A stretch of DNA of 64,000 nt. Origin: Caulifigura coniformis. GTDB lineage: Bacteria; Planctomycetota; Planctomycetia; Planctomycetales; Planctomycetaceae. Shown piece by piece: positions 26,937 through 36,100 of this stretch; positions within the stretch are counted from its first letter, which is position 1; the number at the start of each line of letters is the position of its first letter. The DNA lies in the NCBI RefSeq assembly GCF_007745175.1, contig NZ_CP036271.1, positions 3,732,314 through 3,796,313 of the forward strand. The letters are read 5' to 3'. The notes under the pieces are model-generated. The model was not told the DNA's origin. It did no database searches and saw nothing but the letters and a program-made list of their open reading frames with translations. The translations under genes were made by a program, and so were the position numbers.

Positions 26937-28172
26937 GTGCCACGGACGAATGTCGTCCAATCCGGACGCCCCCCCAGGATTCGCCGTTCCTCTCCGCAGA
27001 GCGCCAAGGCCCCGGAGGGCGACTGGTCGGCCGACGAGATCCGCTCGCTCCAGACCAGTCTCAAAGCCTGGTCGAAACGGACGCCCCGCGACATGCCCTG
27101 GCGTGGAGTCGGCGATCCCTACCGCGTCTGGATCAGCGAAATCATGCTGCAGCAGACCACCGTTGCCGCCGTCGTCCCCTATTACGAACGGTTTCTCGCC
27201 CGATTCCCCGATATCGCGACGCTGGCCAACGCTCACGAGCAGGACGTTCTCAGCGCCTGGGAAGGCCTCGGTTATTACAGCCGTGGCCGGAACCTGCATC
27301 GTGCGGCCCAGGCAGTGATGTCGAACCACGGCGGCGAGTTCCCCCGCGACGTCGAAGCCCTTCGCGGGCTCCCTGGAGTTGGCCGATACACCGCCGGCGC
27401 CATTGCGTCGTTCGCTTTCGATGTGAAGGCCCCGATCCTGGAAGCGAACACACAGCGGGTCTACGCCCGACTGGCGGGCGATGAAGGAGACCCGCGCACG
27501 TCCGATGGGCAGACGCGTCTCTGGAACTTCGCTGAAAGGATTCTCCCTGCGCGAGGAGCAGGGCCCTTCAACCAGGCGCTGATCGACCTGGGCGCGCTCG
27601 TCTGTGTGCCGGGACGGCCGAAATGCGAGGAATGCCCGCTGGTCCATCTCTGCCGCGCGCATCGCGCCGGCAGGCAGGATCAGATTCCCCCCGCGAAGGC
27701 CCGGCCCAAAGTCACCGACGTCCACGAGGCTGTCATGGCAGTCCGGCGGAACGGCACGTGGCTCGTCCGGCAGCGTCAGCCCGGCGAACGCTGGGCCGGC
27801 ATGTGGGATTTCCCCCGGCTGCCACTGGAACGGCCCATCGAAACTCCCGGCAAGGCTTTCGCCGGACTGCAGGATGCGCTCATGGATTCGACCGGGCTGC
27901 ACGCACTCCCTGCCGCCTTGCTCCCCCATTTCTCGCATTCGGTGACGCGCTATCGCATTCATCTTGCCCGCGTCGTCGCGAACTATGCGGCTGGCGAGTG
28001 GTCTCAATTGGCTGAGGTTCGCTGGTTGAAACTCGAAGAACTCGCGGCCCTGCCCATGCCGATGGCCGCCCGCCGCCTCGTTCGCGACCTGGACCAGCCA
28101 GGCTGGGCCCCTGATGCCCCCTTCGAACTTTCTTCAACCTCGGGCCGCCGCAGGAACGCGAAACCGCGATAG
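26937..28172 (+). CDS. mutY: A/G-specific adenine DNA glycosylase
   Basis: This 411-residue base-excision repair enzyme removes adenine mispaired with 8-oxoguanine. Motifs in order are the catalytic Glu region WISEIMLQQTTV, the helix-hairpin-helix LPGVGRYTAGAIASFAF with the catalytic Asp just after it, and the [4Fe-4S] ligands C-x6-C-x2-C-x5-C (CVPGRPKCEECPLVHLC). The C-terminal Nudix-like domain recognises 8-oxoG (WAGMWDFPRLPLE). GTG 26937 and TTG 26916 are both possible starts because no ATG precedes the domain; GTG is preferred. It is divergent from the giant TPR gene with about 90 bases between the starts. Confidence 0.93.
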   Translation: MPRTNVVQSGRPPRIRRSSPQSAKAPEGDWSADEIRSLQTSLKAWSKRTPRDMPWRGVGDPYRVWISEIMLQQTTVAAVVPYYERFLARFPDIATLANAHEQDVLSAWEGLGYYSRGRNLHRAAQAVMSNHGGEFPRDVEALRGLPGVGRYTAGAIASFAFDVKAPILEANTQRVYARLAGDEGDPRTSDGQTRLWNFAERILPARGAGPFNQALIDLGALVCVPGRPKCEECPLVHLCRAHRAGRQDQIPPAKARPKVTDVHEAVMAVRRNGTWLVRQRQPGERWAGMWDFPRLPLERPIETPGKAFAGLQDALMDSTGLHALPAALLPHFSHSVTRYRIHLARVVANYAAGEWSQLAEVRWLKLEELAALPMPMAARRLVRDLDQPGWAPDAPFELSSTSGRRRNAKPR

Positions 28173-28184
28173 CAGGTCGGCAAC

Positions 28185-28271
28185 GCGAAAGCCCGGCGTC
28201 TCCAATGAAATCAATGTGATCCGTTGTCGACGGGCCGTCTGGAGAACACAGGCTGAAGCCGGGCTTTTCGC
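28185..28271 (+). promoter_or_regulatory. Structured intergenic element downstream of mutY
   Basis: GCGAAAGCCCGGC (28185-28197) pairs with GCCGGGCTTTTCGC (28258-28271) with a single bulged base. Inside, TCTCC (28199-28203) can pair with GGAGA (28241-28245). It may be a long terminator-like hairpin or a small structured RNA; sequence alone cannot decide. Confidence 0.45.
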
Positions 28272-28455
28272 ATCTGAACACGGCACCCCGGATTCAGCCA
28301 TTCGAGATTGCAACCGCCAGTCGCCTTCGACTCTCACCCGCGTCGGGCACTTGTCAGCCTGCGCCGACGCGGGGAACATGCGTCTGTCGGTCGCAACGCG
28401 ACCGATTCGGTCCTGATGCCTGGAAACGATTCACTTGAACGGAGGCCTGCTGGGA

Positions 28456-29241
28456 ATGGTGCGCTGCCTGATTATCGCCGCGATTGCGGTTCTGATGTGC
28501 GAGTCAACATCGATCGCTGCCGTCCAGACGAAGACCGTCACCTACAAGCACGGCGCCCAGGAGTTCAAAGGGTTCCTGGCCTGGGATGATGCCTCGACGG
28601 AAAAGCGGCCGGGGATCCTCGTCGTCCATGAATGGTGGGGGCTGAACGAATACGCCCGCGAGCGGGCGAAAGAACTTGCCGCCGAGGGCTACATCGCCTT
28701 CGCAGCAGATATGTACGGCGACGGAAAAACAGCCGAGCATCCACAGGAAGCCCAGAAGATGGCGGGCATGGTCCGTCAGAATGTCGACGAATGGGTCAAA
28801 CGTGCGACCGCGGCCCTCGATGTCCTGAAGTCGCAGCCGCAGTGCGATTCGTCGAAGCTGGCATCCATCGGATACTGCTTCGGTGGCTCCACGGCCCTGC
28901 AGCTCGCCTTCAGCGGTGCAGATCTGAAAGCCGTTGCCTCTTTCCACGGAGCACTCCCCGTCCCCACGGCCGATCAGGTGAAAAAGACGAAGGCGACGAT
29001 CCTGGTCTGCCACGGCGCTCAGGATTCATTCATCCCGGAAGAGACGATCCAGCAGTTCCGCGCGGCCCTCGATGCCGGCGGGGCCGACTGGGAAATGGAT
29101 TACTACGCCGGCGCGCAGCACAGCTTCACCGTCATATCGGCCGATGCACTCGGCCTGAAGGGGATGAAGTACGACGCCGAAGCCGACAAACGCTCGTGGG
29201 CCCGCCTGCAGGGCCTCCTCAAAGAAAAGTTCAGCAGGTAA
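28456..29241 (+). CDS. Dienelactone hydrolase family protein, exported
   Basis: This 261-residue alpha/beta hydrolase has an N-terminal signal peptide (CLIIAAIAVLMCESTSIAA). The catalytic triad is readable: the nucleophile Cys in GYCFGGSTAL, Asp in HGAQDSFIPEE, and His in GAQHSFTV. HEWWGLNEYARERAKELA is the usual motif near the N-terminus. The true substrate is unknown; the family hydrolyses lactones and esters. ATG 28456 is chosen because GGAGG lies 10 bases upstream. A terminator follows at 29262. Confidence 0.9.
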   Translation: MVRCLIIAAIAVLMCESTSIAAVQTKTVTYKHGAQEFKGFLAWDDASTEKRPGILVVHEWWGLNEYARERAKELAAEGYIAFAADMYGDGKTAEHPQEAQKMAGMVRQNVDEWVKRATAALDVLKSQPQCDSSKLASIGYCFGGSTALQLAFSGADLKAVASFHGALPVPTADQVKKTKATILVCHGAQDSFIPEETIQQFRAALDAGGADWEMDYYAGAQHSFTVISADALGLKGMKYDAEADKRSWARLQGLLKEKFSR

Positions 29242-29261
29242 TGACGCTTGGGATGAACGCG

Positions 29262-29294
29262 AATCCCGGCATGCCCCAGGCGGCCGGGATTTTT
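29262..29294 (+). terminator. Rho-independent terminator
   Basis: AATCCCGGC (29262-29270) pairs with GCCGGGATT (29283-29291) around a 12-base loop and runs into TTTTT. It lies 20 bases after the hydrolase stop codon. Confidence 0.8.
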
Positions 29295-29332
29295 CATTGC
29301 CGCAGTGCGTCTGCTCAGGTCTCGCCGACGAG

Positions 29333-30586
29333 CTATTGAGTCACCGGGACCGGCAACCCTGTTACGCGAACCGGCACATCGATCACCAGCGATGGCGCTT
29401 CATAGACAAACGTCAGGTCCGCGGCCGGGGCCACGACGTTGTCGAACGTGAATCCGAGGGTCGCGCCGGTGCTGGAGATCTCTTTCAAGTCGACGCTTTC
29501 GGGGACGATTGCCTCACCCCCCTCGCTCAGCTCCAGCCAGGCGGCATTCTGGTAGATCCACATCCGGTGCGACTCGAACTCCGGTCCGCCACGCTCGTAG
29601 GAGACGGTCAGTTCCAGAGAAATCGTTCCGGCTCCTGGATCGGCTTTGACGCGGCGGACCGCTCCGGTCACCGCTCCCCGTCGCAGGGGACGCGGGACAG
29701 GAACCTGCAGGTCGTCAAAGCGCAGTCGCAGGGGCAACGCAGCCACTTTCAGCGTCGCGTCGGCCGAGAACTCGAGCTTGGATCGATCGACACCCCGCGG
29801 CGCCTGGAACGCCGTGTCGATCTCGCACCCGTCCCATCGGTCACACGGAATCTCCCGCCGCGCATCGGGGCTCAGGGGAGCAAATCGCTCGGGGCCCATT
29901 CCAAGCGAGCACTGCCGGTCTGCCACGATCAGGTACAGCGGTCTCAGTCGCGGTTCGGTACGCACCCGCCATCGCGCCGTCAGTAACGACATCGTGGGAT
30001 CGACCAGATTGGCCCGTTCCGACACTCCGACCAATTCCACGCGGCATGGCCCCGACGTCGCGACGGCACTCTCGGTCTTGTTCGTCAGCGGCCTGAGAAA
30101 CAGCGCCTCGGCCGCGCGTTCCGGAGCGGCGGAAGTTCCAGTCTGCGTTTCGAGTTCCCGCACCGCGTCCCAGAAAGGCTTCTCCGTCCAGTCGAGAGGG
30201 CCCGACGGCGCGCGGATTCCTGCCAGCCGGATGACTTGCCCGGTCTGGTCGTGGAACGCCTTCTCGATGTCGCTCCACGATCGCTGTCCTGTCAGCGAGA
30301 TCCGGGAGGCGAGGCCGGCGAGTCGCGCCGCTTCCTGCTCCAATTCCCTTCGGATCCGGTCGAGAGCCGCCGACACCGCCGGGGACCCTGCGGACTGTGG
30401 TAGCAGGTCCAGCACCTCCGGTCCGCTGGCGACGAGATTCTCTTCGGCCAGCTCACGGTCGCGCCGGCTCGCTGAACCGAGGTCGGTGACCAGCTTCTCC
30501 ACCACGTTCCGGTCGGGCTTCCCCGCCGCGCAATATGGCGCCGTGCAATGGAAGACGAGCAGGAGGACAGGCAGGAACCGGCGCAT
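29333..30586 (-). CDS. Exported protein of unknown function
   Basis: This 417-residue protein has a signal peptide (RRFLPVLLLVFHCTAPYCAA). Residues 25-95 are helical and charged, resembling a single HEAT-like pair (SRRDRELAEENLVAS). The remainder is beta-rich, with several Asp/Arg-rich strands and VRVTGLPVPVTQ at the end. ATG 30586 is used in preference to a TTG three codons earlier. It starts opposite the DUF1570 gene; the two coding starts lie 178 bases apart. I do not recognise a domain with confidence. Confidence 0.7.
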   Translation of the reverse strand: MRRFLPVLLLVFHCTAPYCAAGKPDRNVVEKLVTDLGSASRRDRELAEENLVASGPEVLDLLPQSAGSPAVSAALDRIRRELEQEAARLAGLASRISLTGQRSWSDIEKAFHDQTGQVIRLAGIRAPSGPLDWTEKPFWDAVRELETQTGTSAAPERAAEALFLRPLTNKTESAVATSGPCRVELVGVSERANLVDPTMSLLTARWRVRTEPRLRPLYLIVADRQCSLGMGPERFAPLSPDARREIPCDRWDGCEIDTAFQAPRGVDRSKLEFSADATLKVAALPLRLRFDDLQVPVPRPLRRGAVTGAVRRVKADPGAGTISLELTVSYERGGPEFESHRMWIYQNAAWLELSEGGEAIVPESVDLKEISSTGATLGFTFDNVVAPAADLTFVYEAPSLVIDVPVRVTGLPVPVTQ

Positions 30587-30763
30587 GGCAATCAACAGGA
30601 TCGACGGGGACGCCTCACTCTACCACGCCTGACCGGCATAACCCGAACATTCCTTCCCGCGGTTCCGATCCTGTCCCCGCATCCCGCGCCCGGTGACGTA
30701 GGGTTCTCGCAACGGCTGAGGCAACGACGCCGGAATGTGCCCTCTTTGCTGGTCCCGATATTC

Positions 30764-31960
30764 ATGCTGCGACACCTCGCCATTTGCCTCGCCCTGGCGT
30801 CGACCACGCCGGCGGCCGCGGCGCCGTTGATCGAACTCACGACCGCCGGAAAGGCCGTGCAGGGACGGCAGCTCGCCTCCAACAAGGACGAATGCTGGCT
30901 CGTCGACATCGACGGCCGGTTGGTGCAGGTGAAGCTCGCGTCCGTCACTGCATTCCGCCAGGTGACGCCCGAATTCAAATCCCGCCCCATTCAGGAAGTG
31001 AAGAAGAACCTGGCCGCCGAACTGGGAACCGGCTTCGAAGTGGCGGTCCGCGGCGGATATGTCGTTGCCGCCCCGCGGGGCAAGGCAGACCAGTTCGCCG
31101 CACTGTTCGACCAGGTCTCCCGCGAGTTCCTCCAGTACCTGCGGGTCCGCAAGTTCGCCATCGTCGACCCTGACGTACCGCTCGTCGCGATCGTCTTTCC
31201 GACCCGCGACCAGTTTCTCGCCCAGTGCGCGAAAGACGGCGTGACTCCAGGCGCAGCCCTTCGCGGCTATTACCACCCGCATTCCAATCGCGTCATGCTC
31301 TATGACGATCCGGCGGACAATCCCACGGCCGGGGAGCCGGCCCGATCCGCCGGCGGCAGACGGACCGGCGGTTCACGGGGCCCGGCCTCAATGCCCAGCT
31401 CGCACGAAGCCAATTCCGGCCCGATCGATTCGTCCACCCCGGCCTGCGACACCGCCGTTCACGAAGCGATCCACCAGCTCGCCTTCAATTCGGGCCTGCA
31501 TTCACGGATCGGCAACAACCCGTTGTGGGTTGTGGAGGGACTGGCCATGCAGTTCGAACGTGGCCAGGACGGATACCTCAAGACCAGGACCTCGACCCGT
31601 GTGAATGTTCCCCGCATCGCGAGCTGGAGTTCCTTCCAAAAGGATCGCCAGCCGCAGCAGGGGCTTTCGGAGCTGATCGCCAGCGACGATTCGTTCAGAC
31701 AGTCGCCCGTCGATACCTACAGCGAAGCCTGGCTGTTCACGAACTACCTGATCGAAACCCGCGCCCGGAAATTCAGCTGGTATCTTCAGACTCTCGCCAC
31801 CCGCAACCCGCTCGATCCCTATCCGCCCGAAGAACGCCTCCGCGATTTCCAGGAGAACTTCAAGGAAGATATGGTCTGGCTCGAGATCGAGTACGTGCGC
31901 TACGGCGAAAAGGTGGCCGCGGAAGCCTTGTCCGCCTCCGAACTCGATAAGAAGCGATAG
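30764..31960 (+). CDS. DUF1570 family putative metallopeptidase, exported
   Basis: This 398-residue protein has a signal peptide (MLRHLAICLALASTTPAAAA). The middle contains the DUF1570 core: HEAIHQLAFNSGLHSR with an HExxH zinc-site motif, then PLWVVEGLAMQFE with the downstream acidic residue that would complete a gluzincin-like site. LFTNYLIETRARKFSWYLQT follows near the C-terminus. The peptidase activity is inferred from the motif. ATG 30764 is used; the frame stays open upstream but that part overlaps the divergent gene. Confidence 0.85.
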   Translation: MLRHLAICLALASTTPAAAAPLIELTTAGKAVQGRQLASNKDECWLVDIDGRLVQVKLASVTAFRQVTPEFKSRPIQEVKKNLAAELGTGFEVAVRGGYVVAAPRGKADQFAALFDQVSREFLQYLRVRKFAIVDPDVPLVAIVFPTRDQFLAQCAKDGVTPGAALRGYYHPHSNRVMLYDDPADNPTAGEPARSAGGRRTGGSRGPASMPSSHEANSGPIDSSTPACDTAVHEAIHQLAFNSGLHSRIGNNPLWVVEGLAMQFERGQDGYLKTRTSTRVNVPRIASWSSFQKDRQPQQGLSELIASDDSFRQSPVDTYSEAWLFTNYLIETRARKFSWYLQTLATRNPLDPYPPEERLRDFQENFKEDMVWLEIEYVRYGEKVAAEALSASELDKKR

Positions 31961-32149
31961 GCGACGCTCCGCCCGCGGCATCGACGGTCACGACCTCAAA
32001 AGAGGGCCCGGAAACCCGTTCGCCGGACCTCTTCGTCTGAAGTTGTGCTGCTTTCCAGTTCGCTGCTATACCTCGCCTCTTGATACGCCGTGGCGGCCGG
32101 TGTTTCGCCGCGGCGCCCGAATACACTTTCCATGGCGAGGGAGCCCGCG

Positions 32150-32488
32150 ATGTCTCAGGAGAAACCCACTCAGCCCGATGCGGCCGCTGGCCAGCAGGTT
32201 CGTTTGGAAATCGACGATTCCACGGTCCAGGCGCTCTACGCCAACTTCTGCCGCGTCGCCACCACCCCCGAAGAAGTCATCCTCGACCTCGCTCTCAATC
32301 CCGATCCGACCGGCGGCCCGGTCCAGAAGATCAAGGTCTCGCAGCGCGTCATTCTGAATCATTACACCGCCAAACGGCTCGCTGCCCTCCTGGCGGAAAC
32401 CGTCAAGCGGCACGAAAAAGTCTTCGGCACGCTCGAAATGGACGTCCGGAAGCGCGTGCAGCCGGAAATGTCGGCGATGGTGCGATAA
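32150..32488 (+). CDS. DUF3467 family protein
   Basis: This 112-residue protein is nearly all one DUF3467 domain: [20 protein letters not shown], then [20 protein letters not shown], then a C-terminal helix. DUF3467 is a small domain of unknown function. ATG 32150 is preceded by GAGGGAG seven bases upstream, which decides the start over in-frame alternatives further upstream. The next gene encodes two more copies of the same fold and starts 10 bases after this stop, so the two are probably one operon. Confidence 0.88.
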   Translation: MSQEKPTQPDAAAGQQVRLEIDDSTVQALYANFCRVATTPEEVILDLALNPDPTGGPVQKIKVSQRVILNHYTAKRLAALLAETVKRHEKVFGTLEMDVRKRVQPEMSAMVR

Positions 32489-32498
32489 CATCCGGTTC

Positions 32499-33164
32499 AT
32501 GTCCCACCCTGAAAACGACGATTCTGGCGAACCCGTCCCATTACATGGACAGGTTCGCCATTCTCATTTGAGCGCCCGCGTGCCCGAGGCCGTCGGCCGC
32601 GGCGTCTTCTCGAATGGAACCATGATTCTCACGGGCGCGTACGAAATCGTTCTCGATTTCGTACTGCGATTCGGCGAGCCCAACCGAATCGTCGCCCGCG
32701 TGATACTCCCGCACGTCGTCGCGCGGCAATTGATCGCGGTGCTGCAGGAAAACCTGCAGGCGTTCGAGACCCGTTTCGGACCGGTCCCTCGGCTCCCGCG
32801 CGTCCGGCAGGTCCAGGAAGAGACACCGCCCCCCCCTCCGCCCGAAGAGGATCCGGGTCCAGCCGGAGCAGGAGGAATGACCGCGGCGCAGCACCCCGAG
32901 AACATGCCGCAGTCGCCGGCCCAGCCGCAGATTGAAGATATCTACGACGAACTGCGCCTTCCGGACGCCATGTTGAGCGGGTCGTATGCGAACGCCGTCC
33001 TCGTCAGGCACACCGGAACGGAATTCTGCTTCGATTTCATCACCAACATCTTCCCGCGGAGCGCCGTCTCGGCCCGCGTCTATCTCGCGGCGCCGCACGT
33101 CCCGCTCCTGCTGCAGTCGCTCATCCGCTCCCTGAACCCCGGCCCTGACCCGGGACGCAATTAG
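32499..33164 (+). CDS. Two-domain DUF3467-like protein
   Basis: This 221-residue protein contains two DUF3467-like units. The first lies at about residues 33-92 (MILTGAYEIVLDFVLRFGE, then VARVILPHVVARQLIAVLQ). The second lies at about residues 150-215 (SGSYANAVLVRHTGTEFCFD, then SARVYLAAPHVPLLLQSLI). A Pro/Glu/Gly-rich linker of about 45 residues joins them (TPPPPPPEEDPGPAG). It starts 10 bases after the preceding single-domain gene and ends close to the convergent gene at 33199. The function is unknown. Confidence 0.82.
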   Translation: MSHPENDDSGEPVPLHGQVRHSHLSARVPEAVGRGVFSNGTMILTGAYEIVLDFVLRFGEPNRIVARVILPHVVARQLIAVLQENLQAFETRFGPVPRLPRVRQVQEETPPPPPPEEDPGPAGAGGMTAAQHPENMPQSPAQPQIEDIYDELRLPDAMLSGSYANAVLVRHTGTEFCFDFITNIFPRSAVSARVYLAAPHVPLLLQSLIRSLNPGPDPGRN

Positions 33165-33198
33165 CCCGCGGACTCAACACGCTGTGCGGAAGGCTCGC

Positions 33199-36100
33199 TC
33201 ACGGCGTCTTCGGGGCCTGCACGAACGCGATCACGTCCGCCACGTTCTGCGCCGTCAACTCCTTCTCCAGCCCTTCGGGCATGAACGACTTTCCGGTGCT
33301 CGACAGCTCATCCAGGTCGATCCGCAGCAGCGTCTCGCGCTGCCCGTCCGGCCGCGCCAGCGTGATGCTCGTCGCCGTCTGCTCCACGATCATGCCGGTG
33401 AACGTCCGCCCGTCGGCCATCGCGGCGACGTAACCCACATACACTCCCTCCACCGCCTGGTTGGGATCAAGGATGGCCGTCAGCAGGCTTTCCGTCGACT
33501 TGTTCGTCAATGACGACAGCTTTGCGCCGACGTCGTTGCCTCGTTCGTGCAGCCGATGGCAGGCGCCGCAGGTTTTCATGAACACTTCAGCTCCGCGCGT
33601 CGCGTCCCCTTTCAGTGTCAGAACCCCGGCATATTCCTGCAGAACGTCCTGACGCCCCGCAGCTGGCTTCAACACCACCGACGCCCGTTGCCGGATCGCT
33701 TCGTCAGGGTGTTGCAGCAGCCGCGACTGGATCGCAGCGGTTAGTTCGGACGGCCGGATCGCTCCCGATTCCACCGCCTCGACGAGCCCCGCCGTCCATT
33801 CGCGGCGGGAGATCAGCGCGTTCAGGACATCCTGGCGCAATCCCGGTTCCTGCGTTTTCCAGTTGTCGAGCAGGAGCGCAGGAACAGTCGCGGTCTGGGA
33901 GCTGGTAATTGCCGCGACGGCCCCCTTCTGCACGGCGACAGGCTGCCGCGCCGAGAGGAGGGTCGCGAGCGTCTTCAGGTCCTCGTCCCGGGTCGCCCGT
34001 CGGCGTGCCAGCACCGGAATTGCCAGCAGACGCCGCTGGGGGGACGCACTGTCATCGGCCGCAATGCTCCGGGCCGATTCGAAAATCGGGGCGATCGCCT
34101 TCACCGCGGCCGCGAGTTCCTTCCCACCATTTTCTTCGATCGCATCCAGCGATTGCTTCTGCCGCGCCAGCCCGTTCAGGCACGCCGCCAGCACCTGCAG
34201 TTGCCAGTTTTCGACCGAGGAGCCCGAGGCCCCCCCCAGCAGGGAAAAGACCTTCCTGGCCCCCCTCACCGGGTCGTCTCCAAGGACGGTTGCGGTCAGG
34301 TGTGTCGCCAGCGTCGTTGTGGTGACGCGATCCGCGGCCGATTTCATCAGCGTCGCCAGGATCTGGTCGGCCTTGCCCCGGGACGACGACAGGACGGCCG
34401 CCCGCATCCACTCGTCCTCCAGGTCGGCCAGTGCCAGCGCCGCCAGCGCCTGGCTCGCTTCGCCGCACTTCCATCCTCCCAGGACGACTGCCAGCTGCAC
34501 CCGCACTCGCAGATCCGGGTCGCTCACCAGTTCGAGAAGCGACGATTTCAGTCCCGCATCGCTCGGTTCATCCCGCCCCACCAGGTTGACGCAGATCCGC
34601 CGGACCCGCGGGTCGGCGTGCGCGAGAAGCGGCGAAAGCGGCAGGACGTCCCGGGGCGCCAGCTGCTTGCGGGTTGCCATGGCCTGGATCAGCACCGGGG
34701 GCGATGTGTCCGACGCCAGGATGGCGTCGAGGTAGGGCAGGGCCCAGTGATCATTCCGCTCCACCAGCAGTTGCTGGGCGAGATCCCTGCGCGCTCCGCT
34801 GGGATCGCGCAGGACCCCCACGAGATCCTGGATCGACAGCTTCGACAGGTCGCTGATCGGCTCCGGCTCATGTGCCCGGCTGGACAGTCGGTAGATGCGT
34901 CCTTTGTCTGCGCCGGCGCGCACGTCCAGTTGCGACTGCCAGGCCTCCGGAATCCACTGCGGATGCTCGATCACATGCCGGTACATATCGGCGACCCACA
35001 ACGTGCCGTCCGGAGCATTGATCACTTTGACGGGGCGAAACCAGTTGTCCCGCGAACTGAAAATCTCCGAACTGGCCTCAGACGCGTGACGCCCCCCCTG
35101 GAAGGTGGCTCCCTTGGGCGTCAGCGAAAGACGGCTGACGAGGTTGTGAACCGGCTCACAGAAGAGAGCGGCCGCATCCAGACCCTCGCCCAGCCGCGCG
35201 TCCCTCGCGATCGCCGCACCGCACGCCGATGTAACCCGGTTCGCCCGGTCCAGATCGTTGAAGCGGTCGACCGTCCGGCTTGTCGGGAAGACGGCCGCGG
35301 CCACCGCACTTTGAAGTACATAAGGAGGCGGTGAAGGGACGAATGGATTCCGCAGGAGATCCTGATCGTCCATGGGAACATGAAACAGCGGCAGGCTGTT
35401 GTTGTTGCCGAACCATTCGTCGTAGTCGTTGCGTGTGCGACCGAACTGCGAGCGACCGCTCACCGTCTGCATCTCGCCGCTGTCGGGATGAAACCGCATG
35501 TCCCGTCCCGACATGTTGATCGTCTTCCCCATCTTGTGGCACACCACGTCCTCGCTGAAGTCGCCGCTGGCGACGTACACCCAGCCATCGAGGCCATAGG
35601 CGAATCCGTTGATGCGGTGCTGCGGGTTCGCCAGCTTGAAGCCCGAGAACCACACATCACGCTTATCGGCGCGTCCGTCGCCGTCCGTGTCTTTCGCAAA
35701 GAAGATCTCCGGCGCGGCGCTGACGAACGCCCCGTCCCGATACGGAAAAACACCGGTGGGATAGGGGAGCCCCTCCAGGAAGACTTTCGATTCGTCGTAG
35801 CGTCCGTCGTGGTCCGTATCGGTCAGGACGACGACCTTGCCTCCCGGCTGTTCCTTATCATCAAGGCCTCGCGGATAGTCTCCCATCTGGACCACCCACA
35901 ACCGGCCGTCCGCGCCGACCGCCATGTTGACCGGGTCGGAGATCAGCGGCTCCGCAGCCACGATGCTCAGTTCCATGTCCGCCGGAATCGTGAACGACTT
36001 GAGCGCCTCGTCGAGGGACAGAGCCCGGTCGGTCGTCGACGATTTCAGCAGCTCGTGAAGGCGGCGCATGATCACCTCCTCCGTCCCCGTCGACCAGCGC

